A stretch of 64,000 bases of DNA, taken from Gracilaria domingensis (taxonomy: Eukaryota; Rhodophyta; Florideophyceae; Gracilariales; Gracilariaceae). Numbering within the stretch: the first letter of the stretch is position 1; each line of letters opens with the position of its first letter. Below, piece after piece: positions 9,401-18,272 of the stretch. A program made the translations under genes and the position numbers. The notes beneath the pieces were generated by a model. The model searched no databases. It had not been told where the DNA came from and was given only the letters and a program-made list of their open reading frames with translations. The stretch is from NCBI GenBank assembly GCA_022539475.1, contig VCMS01000182.1, positions 115,150 through 179,149 of the forward strand, in the 5' to 3' direction.

Positions 9401-10027
9401 GTTTTGAAAGCTTTCGAAAGGGTTCGTTTTGCAAATGGGTGTGGGTATACGAATGAGAAAGATGTGATTGATGTTCACAAGGTGTTTCGTAGTATAAAAA
9501 GAGTCTAAGAACGACCATATACGGGTATTGTAGTACTGTTTTAAAACGTTACTAGGAGGAGAAGTTTTTGCATCGATTTAAAGTAAAGAAAGGATGGTTT
9601 AGTCATAAATTATATGTACGGGTTCAAGTGGGTAAAGAAAACTGTAAATATCTTTAACATGAGCTTAGAAATCAAGAAGAGTAAAACAACCTCCATTACG
9701 GGTTGAAACCCATAAAAGGTTTACCTTACTTTATACGGGTGCCCCAAGTAATGCAAACGCTTAGTTCTTCAGAAATAGCACAATTTTTGTACTTGTTTCG
9801 TTACTAGTATCGTGCACTTTAATAATATGGAATGACCATGTTCTATCTAGCAAAATCTTAGCGAAGTATTAGTGATAAGGGATGTAGGATTTAAAGCGGC
9901 ATATTTGAACCACAGAAGAACGACCAATATAAGTAATGTAATAGGAACAGGTCATTTCGATAAAGTAACTTTTATGTTTAACTATCTCTAAAAGGTTTAC
10001 AACACCGAAAAGTCATGTGTTCTAACC
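9401..10027. other. AT-rich intergenic region
   Basis: About 0.6 kb with no open frame resembling a gene. It probably holds the promoter of the HAD gene and the 3' flank of the reductase-like gene. I see no RNA gene or strong repeat. Confidence 0.5.
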
Positions 10028-10930
10028 TCAGAGCTGGGGGAATGGGGAGGGGGATAACTTTTCCTTAACAACGTTGACGTAGTTTGTATGAAAAGGAGCG
10101 GGGTCACCGCCTACGATGTTTCTTTCTTGGCGGGAAAAGTCGTAGAAGTACGCGTTCCTAAACTGAAAGTCGGAGAAAGAAGTAGGGAAGCCAACGAGAG
10201 TTTTCCCATATGCAAGAAGTCGCCCAACGGTCTCTTCCAGGTTGAAAGTAGTACCTGTCTTAAGCGAAACTATCTTCAAGAGCTCTTTCATTATTGTGAG
10301 CACAACCGTACTGCACTCCGTAGCGACTACGTCCATAGGAATGAAACCTCTTGAGGCCCCGACGATGTTGAACGATGATAGCCACACGAGCTTCTCATAA
10401 TAGCTTACGAGAAATGTGTCTTCGTCGACAACCCCGCAAGTGAGACCCATAGACCTAAACCTGTCTGCAACGTTGGAGGCCCACTTTCCTGTTGCGACAG
10501 TGAGACCATCCGGACTTTGAGGAGTGACACCATCCTGCGGAGCTGCGTTTCTTGAGGGGACACCAACGTATAGGACAACTTTTGAACATTTGTCCACACC
10601 GAGCTTCGAAACCAATGGTATGATGTCTTCATTCTGGAAGAAAACGAGATTCTCTCTGAGCGAATAAGGGCAAGCCTGAATTACGGTCTCCAGGGTGTTC
10701 GTTCTTCCACAAACTAGTATCGGTACATCAGAAAGATGAGAGGTAGCAGCCATGCTGCAGAAATCGTGTGCGGAAATGACCGTATCTTCTTCGTTCGCCA
10801 GCATGGTACCTATACGCCCCCTTCCAACAATAACGGCCCGAGTCCTTCGGGCGGGAGATGAAGCCTGAGGGACGTCAGAGTATCTGGGACTCGGAGGCGG
10901 AGTGGGAGGCATGTCGGACTGGGAGTTCAT
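10028..10930 (-). CDS. Ketopantoate-reductase-like (ApbA/PanE family) NAD(P)-binding protein
   Basis: 300 residues from the ATG at 10930; the frame is open further upstream but only with a Ser/Pro/His-rich stretch unlike coding sequence. After a proline-rich leader (PPTPPPSPRYS) comes a Rossmann start AVIVGRGRIGTML with G-x-G-x-x-G. The middle contains KVVLYVGVPSRN and KLVWLSSFNIVGA, the latter in the position of the helical-domain K-x-x-x-N motif of ketopantoate reductases. Members reduce 2-dehydropantoate with NADPH, but many eukaryotic paralogs have unknown substrates. No targeting signal is obvious. Confidence 0.55.
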   Translation of the reverse strand: MNSQSDMPPTPPPSPRYSDVPQASSPARRTRAVIVGRGRIGTMLANEEDTVISAHDFCSMAATSHLSDVPILVCGRTNTLETVIQACPYSLRENLVFFQNEDIIPLVSKLGVDKCSKVVLYVGVPSRNAAPQDGVTPQSPDGLTVATGKWASNVADRFRSMGLTCGVVDEDTFLVSYYEKLVWLSSFNIVGASRGFIPMDVVATECSTVVLTIMKELLKIVSLKTGTTFNLEETVGRLLAYGKTLVGFPTSFSDFQFRNAYFYDFSRQERNIVGGDPAPFHTNYVNVVKEKLSPSPFPQL

Positions 10931-11327
10931 TGCAAGTGTTCGAATGTTTCTGTGTGACGATAGAAATGGAAGATGGGGCGGAGAACTGCTGGGGTAAAGA
11001 GTGATACTTAAGTAAAAACGGTTGGGAAGCGCAGAACGGGAACATGGTTCACTTTGTGAAAGTGAGCGAAATGTATGATATGTGATTGTACTGAATGAAT
11101 GATAGGGCTTGTATGAGACGACAAGCCACAAAGTGTGATGATGTTTTATGAAAAGTAGGTGGAAGAGTAGAAAGTGTGCAATGAATGAAACTGATTTCGA
11201 ACCTGAGTTGTAAAGTAGTTGTAAAGCACGAGTTACGGGGAGCTTGAATACAGGGTGAAAGGAGCCATTTTGGCTTCATAAATGACGTGAACGGGTTCTA
11301 TAGCTTCACTCGGATTGCCATAATTAA

Positions 11328-11648
11328 AAGGATGGAGTTGGGTTGCGCCCGAATACGTCTATAAAGATCGTAGAAGCACTTATGAAGGAAGGAGTTGTAG
11401 ACATGTTATTGTTGATGACGGTGGAGTCAGGGTTTGGAGGACAGGCGTTTATGGAGGGTGTTCTTGAGAAGGTGCGACATGCAAGGGAGTTGTACCCAAG
11501 AATAGGGATACAGGTGGATGGGGGTATTGGAGTGAGTACTGTGAAAGGAGTAGTGAAGGCCGGTGCAAACATTTCAGTTGCAGGATCTGCCATCTTTGGC
11601 TCGAGTAACACAGCTCATGTCATAGCTGGTTTTCGAAAGGTTGGTTAG
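11328..11648 (+). pseudogene. rpe: Ribulose-phosphate 3-epimerase, C-terminal fragment
   Basis: The open frame starts just after a TAA at 11325 and reads DGVGLRPNTSIKIVEALM, then VDMLLLMTVESGFGGQAFM and IQVDGGIGVSTVKGVVKAGAN. These are hallmark C-terminal segments of ribulose-5-phosphate 3-epimerase (TVEPGFGGQ, VDGG, AGAN). About 105 of the usual ~220 residues are present. The N-terminal half is absent in the ~200 bp to the divergent reductase gene, and there is no in-frame ATG before the conserved part. It is best read as a truncated copy; an exon of a gene with distant 5' parts is unlikely given the neighbour. Confidence 0.7.
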
Positions 11649-11729
11649 AGATAGTAGCATAAATTTATTGTTTATTACATTGTTACCTTTACGTGTTATC
11701 ACGACTATATTCTCCGTCTCCAATGGAGA

Positions 11730-12070
11730 TGTATTTCTCTTGTATCACAACCGGGAAAGGATGTGAGAGAACATCAATATATCCCCAGTGGACGCTGAGA
11801 GGGAGGATGAACTACTCTACGTGCTATCATTGTTACCCATCCGGTGTCGAGCGGTGACAGATTCTTTTTTTGTCACAACTCACACAGGATGTGACGGAAG
11901 AAGAACATGCCCCCAGTCGAGACAGAGGGTGAGTAACTCTAAGTACAATCACTAGTGCCTAGCTTGCCTCCACTAGCGATATCTTCCTGTTTTGCTATAA
12001 CCATCGAGTGAGGTTATGGTGGAAGAGAAAAATATCGCCGGTCGAGGCGAGGTGGGTGGGGATTATGTGA
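11730..12070. repeat. Three imperfect tandem units (~125 bp) each with a short hairpin
   Basis: Units begin near 11733, 11860 and 11985. Each has a small hairpin (TCACAAC...TGTGA at 11744-11765; GTCACAAC...GTGAC at 11872-11895; ATAACC...GGTTAT at 11997-12017), followed about 20 bp later by a CCCCAGTSGA-like block (11783, 11908, 12033). In the third unit the hairpin sequence changed but pairing was kept. They lie upstream of the coiled-coil gene at 12289. Confidence 0.6.
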
Positions 12071-12288
12071 GCGCGAAAGAGGAGACAGAGACGTGGCGCT
12101 TAAATAGTGGAAGGTGCGAAGGTGTACAGTAGATGTTTTGGCGGGAAATGGGATGAGGGAAACAGGTACAATCATGGTGCTGGATATAGCCCGTGTGGTT
12201 GGACAGTGGGGGTGGACAGCACAGTCTAGCTCGATTGCACTGTATCGCAGCGGAAACTTCGATCCAACTACTACTTCTTCTTCTGAAG

Positions 12289-13218
12289 ATGTCGAACGGA
12301 TACGTGAAGGATGAGGAGCTGTTGGCGCTGTTGGAGGGGAAAGAGGTACCGCCGACGCCGTCACCAAAGCGGGAAGAAGACGTGATTACGGCGGCTGATC
12401 GGATGTCGAAGAAGAAGGAAGTGGCCGAGGAAGGAAAGAAGTGTGAGGCGAGGAGAGGGGATGGTGATGAGCTGGAGAAGGGTGTAGAATTGGAGGTGGA
12501 GGGGGTCGCAATGGAGAGAAGGGGTGCGGTGCATCTGAGTCAGTTAGAGGTTGGAGACCAGATAGAGAATGGGGGCGGAGAGGGTGACAGGGAGATGCGG
12601 TTTGTGGGGGAGATAAAGGCGAGAGTGGGGATGTTGGGGTTGGTGATGAAGGAGCAACTGGACGATGGAATTGTGGAGATTGTAACGGAAATGGGCGGTG
12701 TGGTGCTGAGTGGGGGTGGTAGTGGTGTTTCGGTTGAGGCGATTTCGAGCCTGCGGAATTCGTTGTCGGTATTGGGAGTGGAGATGAGAAATCATGTGTA
12801 TGGGATAGTGGAGTGTGCGGGAAGGGAGGTTGGAGAGTTGCGGGAGGAGAATAGGGTTCTGAACGAGAAGTTGGACGTGCTGGAGAAGGAGGTGAAGGAG
12901 CTGTGCAAGAGGCAAAGATTGGTGGAAGAGGAGACGGTGAAAGGAGGTGTGGAGGGAAAGACGGAGAAGGGAAGTGTGGGAAGGGTGGCGGTGCAGAAGT
13001 GGTCCCCTGTGACACCGAAGACAAAGGGTGGTGGGGTTGGGGATGGGAAGAGCCGTCTGAAGAAGAGGCGTAAGGAGATGAAGAAGGTGGTGGAGGAGGT
13101 GCCGCGGGAGGGAGTGGGAGCTCCGGTGGTGACTGGGTTTAGGAGTGCGGCGGAGGTAGCGCGGACTGCGAAGGGGATTCTGAGGGGACAGGAGGAGAGA
13201 AGGATGGGAGGGATTTGA
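12289..13218 (+). CDS. Hypothetical Glu/Lys-rich coiled-coil protein
   Basis: 309 residues from the ATG at 12289 (MSNGYVKDEELL). I do not recognise a family. It is highly charged. The central part (roughly residues 130-240) is helical with heptad-like spacing (VGELREENRVLNEKLDVLEKEVKELCKRQ), so a coiled coil is likely. Near the C-terminus RLKKRRKEMKKV looks like a nuclear localisation signal. The gene is strongly purine-rich on the coding strand, which creates long proline-rich open frames on the other strand that I discount. The upstream tandem hairpin repeats may be regulatory. Confidence 0.5.
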   Translation: MSNGYVKDEELLALLEGKEVPPTPSPKREEDVITAADRMSKKKEVAEEGKKCEARRGDGDELEKGVELEVEGVAMERRGAVHLSQLEVGDQIENGGGEGDREMRFVGEIKARVGMLGLVMKEQLDDGIVEIVTEMGGVVLSGGGSGVSVEAISSLRNSLSVLGVEMRNHVYGIVECAGREVGELREENRVLNEKLDVLEKEVKELCKRQRLVEEETVKGGVEGKTEKGSVGRVAVQKWSPVTPKTKGGGVGDGKSRLKKRRKEMKKVVEEVPREGVGAPVVTGFRSAAEVARTAKGILRGQEERRMGGI

Positions 13219-13776
13219 AGCCGTTTTGGGGCGAGGCGGGTATACGAGAAGGGGGAGAGTTGTGCACCTGACTTCTACAAAATGAACGCGTGATGGGCGA
13301 GAAATGGGTAAATAGCGGGGGTGGTGTGGACTGGGAAGAAGTGATGGGATGATTGAGGTGGGATGAGTTGCGATTGGCATTGCAACATGGGAGAAAATGG
13401 AAAGGCAAACTAGCACGAGTGCAGTTTTGAGAGAGGGTCGCGAAAAAGAGTGAATGGGGTGGTGCGGCGAAGTAGAACCTCTACAAAAACTAGGGGACCC
13501 AAGAACTAAACTGCGCGAGATGGAATTTAATATTCCAAAATTTCTTAATTTTTTGAGTGCCAGCCTCTGCTACCCGCTCGCGCGCCCCAAATAGCCCCAA
13601 AACTAGCTTAGGTTCCAAAGCGAACAGACTTTATTCCACTTTCCATAACACAGACGCTTGCGTTTTCAGCGCATTTGAAACACAGTGATAGTTTACGAAA
13701 GACTGAAGCACGAACAACATAACACTGGAAGCACTGAAGCGATTTACGAAGAACTACAAGACTGCTCAGCGCAGTT
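13219..13776. other. Intergenic region without a recognised gene
   Basis: About 0.55 kb between convergent coiled-coil genes. It is purine-rich at the left and AT-rich toward 13540. Probably 3' untranslated and spacer DNA. Confidence 0.4.
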
Positions 13777-14374
13777 TTAAGACATATGTTGCAGTCGTTT
13801 TTCTATTGCAACTTTCATGTTGTAAAGCTCTTCTTCTGAGAGATATTCTAGGTTAGGATGAAATCTTGATTTTGAGAGGCGTCTCGTACCGGAGTGTTTA
13901 GATTCTTTTTCAGCACGAAGCTTTTCCAGCTCACTTTTCAACTGTTCCATCTCTTTGAGCCACGTTTTCTCCTTCTTCGTGAACTCCTGCTTCATAGAGA
14001 GAATAACATCTTCACCTTTTCTGTTTTCGAGCTTAACGCTAATAGGAGTTTTTGGATCGTCTCTGGGATTGTTTCTCAGTTCAGCACTGGTCTTGCTATA
14101 ATCTCTTATTTTCCTTCGTTTCGGCTCTGGTGACTGAGTGTCTGTTTTAGGAGCAGAACTGCGCTTTTGTGTGCGATTCTTGCAGGTCTTCGCTAACTTG
14201 CTTAGCTCTTTGACGAACTCCCGCAAGCTTCAACATAACGTCATCAAGATTTCCAGATTTAACTGCCTTCACATATTGCGTGCTTAGCGGTGCCAACTTT
14301 AAACCGCCATTTTCTCCGACACAATGATTTCTTAACCGCATTTCTTCCACACAGGCAACAACTAGTGAACACAA
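13777..14374 (-). pseudogene. Coiled-coil protein in two overlapping frames (frameshifted or spliced)
   Basis: The upstream frame (14374 to 14147, 75 residues) contains a helical stretch LDDVMLKLAGVRQRAKQVSEDLQ. The downstream frame (14226 to 13777, 149 residues) contains a basic PEPKRRKIRDY patch, then a coiled coil (KKEKTWLKEMEQLKSELEKLRAEKE) and ends YLSEEELYNMKVAIEKRLQHMS. They overlap by 80 bp, so one frameshift or a tiny intron would give about 195 residues. The first in-frame codon of the downstream frame is a fair start on its own. No family recognised. Confidence 0.4.
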
Positions 14375-14862
14375 CGGTTACGACGATAGTTCTCCAGCAT
14401 ACCCAATATGCGTATCTTTGAAATCCGGCATAAGTTGATGATTCTCTAGAAGAACGAGTATATTCAAAACAGATTTATGAGGTCCAAGATATGAGATAGG
14501 TTTAGACCGATATGTATCAATTAGTCGCATGCATCCTTATAGTTGACGGTTTAAATGTCTTGCAGAAAGAGTTTTGTTGTAGAAAAAATGATTTCGGTTG
14601 TGATGATCTCCAGAATCGTACTTGCCTTGCCCAAAAAACGGTTTCGAAGAAACTCAAACCCATCACAAATCTTTTTATTCGACGCGTACGGTTTAGGAAC
14701 TCCGGGATCATCGTATACCAATGTTCGTAGAACAACAGCTTGATTTAAAGGCGAGTATGACTTGGGAGAAACGTTACGGGTGTTGGTAGCAACAGCAAAA
14801 TATCGTATGGCTCTGTGTACTAAGAGTCTTGTACCTTCCAGCGATAGAGCGTGTTTTTGCGC

Positions 14863-15210
14863 CTACCGATGCATACATATGACGGCATCAAAAGCGTCCA
14901 AGATTGGTTGCTTCGAAATTACGTAAGCATAGACAAGATGAGTCAGACAGTCCCTACCTGCAACCACTCGATGATTGCCGGCAACAGCATAACAAGGTAA
15001 GGTGGTTGAAAAACCATTTACGCTAAAGAACGGTTCGGTGATTGTCACTAGTTCACTCGTTTGAAACAATTCGTGTAACATCTTGTTGCTTAACGACATT
15101 GCATTGAGCATATTGACGGGTCTCATAATTTTCTCAAAGTGAAGAAGATGTCTTATGAGTTTAACCGGCATCGTTTGTGGAGCAGTAAGACGTATTTGGC
15201 GTTTGACCAT
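14863..15210 (-). CDS. Small hypothetical protein with a ParB-like G-x-HR turn
   Basis: 115 residues. The segment LPCYAVAGNHRVVAGRDCL resembles the turn of ParB-type domains (usually G-x-H-R followed by a helix), preceded by a plausible helix (LSNKMLHELFQTSELVTI). Size and position fit a ParB N-terminal domain, but nothing else supports it. If correct, it is a second, distant member of the family at 4317. Could be an isolated fragment. Confidence 0.3.
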   Translation of the reverse strand: MVKRQIRLTAPQTMPVKLIRHLLHFEKIMRPVNMLNAMSLSNKMLHELFQTSELVTITEPFFSVNGFSTTLPCYAVAGNHRVVAGRDCLTHLVYAYVISKQPILDAFDAVICMHR

Positions 15211-15442
15211 ATCGGCTACGACAGTCGGGTGTTTTGTTGTAATTGAGAGTTGAGTATTGCGGCTTATGTGTGAGAGCAGTACAAGCTTGATGTGTTGTTG
15301 TGCTTCATGAGTAAAAAGTAAGAGCTTTGCTTCCCATAATTATCTTTGGGCTGCTTGCATCTACGAAGGTAGGGCTTAACCCTCTTCGTCCATTCGTGTG
15401 TCACGTACTTGATACTTGCAGGTACTACTTCCATCACTGGGT

Positions 15443-16840
15443 CTATACTTTGCTCGACTTTTCCCATGCCTCAAAGTCCTCGGACACTAAAGTCCCCATC
15501 TCGGAAAACATCGCTTTTCTGTCGCTCTCCTCTGCATTGTTCCAAAGCTCGTATCCCATCCAAGCATCAATGAGGTTGCGTACTTCGGAAACCACTCCAA
15601 TCATGTCCTTTAGCCTTTCCTTGCTCTCATATTTGCTCCACCGCTTTGCGTAGAACGATATCTCGTCGTATGTCACTTTGCGATAGCCATTGCAGACGGA
15701 CATAAACTTTAGAACGTCCAAAAGTGGGAAACTGATGGACGTCGCCTCAAAATCGAAAAAAGTAAAACCTGCCTTTGAACTTGACATAACATTCACCGGA
15801 CTCAGGTCTCCATGCACAAGCGTTTTTGGGACGTTGAACTCGGATACTCTTTTCAGGACGTCATCTGCATAAGACACGAACCTTTGAATGTACTCCTGTC
15901 GGTCGTACAATTTCACTTTTTCTCGCTTCATTTGAGCTAATTGTGCTTCGTACCAGTTTGGGTCACTCACAACTCTCTCCAGCATTTCCTTGATTTTCGC
16001 CGCACCGACTACAGGAATGCCTTCCTCTTTTAGCTGGATTACCACATCAATCGACGCCTCCTGTGCGCGACCCCACTCCTCTAAAACTGCTTTAACTAGC
16101 TTTGGGTTCTTGTTCATCTTGCACTCATCATTGTCAATCGCAGTTCCATAATCATTCATCAGCATCCAACGTCGCTCTCTATCAACGGCGACAAGCTTGT
16201 TGAAATACTCCGGCATTACCTCACTGAGCGCACATGCAACTCCTATTTGATCATATACACTGTCAGCGTTCACAGCTTTCATGTAGAAGTTTGTTCCCCT
16301 CACTGTTTTAGCTCGAAGCACGCATCCAGTTGACCCCGTGCTGACCTTCACAATCTCGTCCACATCATCATTGCTATACTCTCTGATCTTCCCTGTCAGC
16401 CACTTCGAAGCCTCGCAGAACCACCCCGCTTTAGAATGTGGGTACAATTGGTTTCCATTGACGTCCAAACCATCAGTCACATACTTTGCCAGATATTGCA
16501 GCACCGGTTCGCAGTACGGCTCGACATGTATCGTCATTGACTTACCCTGGGGCATCCACTTATGCCAATAGGGTGCGTCCGGGTTGTCAGTATGTAGAAC
16601 GTTGAAAATAAGAAGTCTTGGTATATAGTAGAAGTCATGGTAATCCTCCGCTTCTGGATGCAAGAAATCTAGAGTGAACGACGCTCCAGTGGATTTCTGA
16701 ACCAGAAAGCAAACCTCCTGAGGGTCTGAGTAATAGCTGCAACCGCAGTGTAGTGATGGAAGGTGATTGTCTGCAGTTACCAGAATACTACTGTCATCTG
16801 GGTGAGCGATCAAGACATGAAAGAGCATATCCTCCAGCAT
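15443..16840 (-). CDS. Aminoglycoside-phosphotransferase-like (APH) small-molecule kinase
   Basis: 465 residues from the ATG at 16840. The C-terminal two thirds are an APH/choline-kinase-type fold: GSTGCVLRAKTVRGTNFYMKAV (nucleotide loop and Lys), WMLMNDYGT (hinge), TLVHGDLSPVNVM (catalytic loop H-G-D-x-x-x-x-N) and FTFFDFEATSISFPLLDVLKF (metal-binding D-F-E). The N-terminal ~170 residues are unassigned and may bind substrate. Algal and fungal members of this superfamily rarely act on antibiotics; the substrate is unknown. No signal peptide or membrane segment. Confidence 0.75.
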   Translation of the reverse strand: MLEDMLFHVLIAHPDDSSILVTADNHLPSLHCGCSYYSDPQEVCFLVQKSTGASFTLDFLHPEAEDYHDFYYIPRLLIFNVLHTDNPDAPYWHKWMPQGKSMTIHVEPYCEPVLQYLAKYVTDGLDVNGNQLYPHSKAGWFCEASKWLTGKIREYSNDDVDEIVKVSTGSTGCVLRAKTVRGTNFYMKAVNADSVYDQIGVACALSEVMPEYFNKLVAVDRERRWMLMNDYGTAIDNDECKMNKNPKLVKAVLEEWGRAQEASIDVVIQLKEEGIPVVGAAKIKEMLERVVSDPNWYEAQLAQMKREKVKLYDRQEYIQRFVSYADDVLKRVSEFNVPKTLVHGDLSPVNVMSSSKAGFTFFDFEATSISFPLLDVLKFMSVCNGYRKVTYDEISFYAKRWSKYESKERLKDMIGVVSEVRNLIDAWMGYELWNNAEESDRKAMFSEMGTLVSEDFEAWEKSSKV

Positions 16841-18272
16841 ACCGGTTGATGATTTGCTCTAGCTCCAGGGCAAGTTGAGGGCTGCGACAGCCTCCAAGAG
16901 TCTATCAAACGGCGTTAGGATCTCGAAAGTGAAAAGCGCAGCCCTTAGAGAGGCGATGTTGCGGCAAGATGCTGTGTTCGCTCTGGGGGAGGCCCGTTGG
17001 CGCGGTGTGCGGGGCACGGTACCTTTGGTACCTTTGGTAAGGTACAGGTACACGTAGCAGTTGAAGAGCAATTGCTGCAGCCGCTGTAGGGTGTTTGAGC
17101 GATGTGCAAATCTCGATCATGTGGCGGAATTGGAAAGTGCGTCACCGGCAATATGTGTGCGTGTGTGTGTAACAGACCTACATCAAACCCCTCGCCGCAG
17201 CTCAAAACTCATGGGGCTTCGCACCAAAACCCCAGGCAAAATGTTTTGAGTGTCTTCCATAACCGTGACATGACGTACAATCATACGCATAAAACGCCGA
17301 GACACAACTTCCGTGTTGTTTGCTCCCATATCTACAGAAAGGAATATTGTACTTCATATGACTGCCGCAAGAACGGCTTCTTCGAGCAACGAACTGCTTC
17401 AGAACTGTCATTGCCGAATGCCTCAAACCTGGCAACCCCGTCTTCCTCAACTACCCCAAGAAACACGTCCCCATGCATTCTTCGTGCACTCCCGGCGTCC
17501 CGTGGTTCTCCAGCACGTATCCGAAGCACCTTGCGAATCGACCACAGTGGAGTCAATGAATCATGCTTTAAACCGTTTAGCCCAAATTATGTATACCAAA
17601 GCCAAAACCGAAACCACCACCACCCCTACTCAGCAAACAAGCCGCAATCAACCATCCAAAACTTATCGAGCTACAGGTACCTTCAATCAATTCGAGTACC
17701 AAACATTGTGTCGAACTGTCCAGCGATGTCTTGATTCCAGCTCCCAGCACGTGCCGTTGTAGCCAATTGAGCGAGTCAGTCGCTGGCAGCGATGAAGCGA
17801 ATTCAACAGCATCGTGCTGCAACCACACCCTTCTACGCACAACAACACACACGCACCACACCGTATCAACACACCCTATGCGCACATTTCGTGCCATCCA
17901 GTATTCGCTTCCACAACTTCAAGCTGTGCCCCAAACCATCGTCGCACCGTGATATTAGGCGGCCGCATCGCTCGCGCGAATGCTGTCTTGGTCGAAAGCC
18001 GTCAATTCACAATGCAACCATCGCTTGCAACCCTATCACTCTTGATGGGGCCACTTCTACCTTTCACCTGGTGAACCGCTGTTGATGTTGATTCTCTTAC
18101 AACATCTCTCAAGGACTCAGGTTCGGAAGTGCAACAGTCCATGACAGATCAAGACTTTTGCAGTGTGATGCGGATCAACCTTCGTTCATAGACAGCTTCT
18201 AAGGTGAGCTAGAATGAAACAATCATGAAAAAATCATGAAACAGCGAAAGATTATATCCTAGTCTGCGACGC
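16841..18272. other. 1.4-kb region without a convincing gene
   Basis: Several open frames exist (e.g. 17102-17734 and 17577-17897) but they are Ser/Thr/His-rich, overlap each other on both strands and match nothing. It contains the motif GGTACCTTTGGTACC at 17018-17032 and a short GT repeat near 17156-17170. I read it as intergenic or as a decayed gene. Confidence 0.4.

Noticed and set aside
12386-13416. Long proline/histidine-rich open frames on the minus strand (212 and 290 codons)
   Set aside because: They are antisense to the purine-rich coiled-coil gene, and their composition (P, S, H repeats) is what reversed GA-rich codons give.
15443-16840. Antibiotic resistance gene
   Set aside because: The fold is APH-like, but eukaryotic members act on other small molecules; no evidence for aminoglycosides.
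16874-17900. Several overlapping frames on both strands
   Set aside because: No domain, no agreement on frame, and low-complexity composition.
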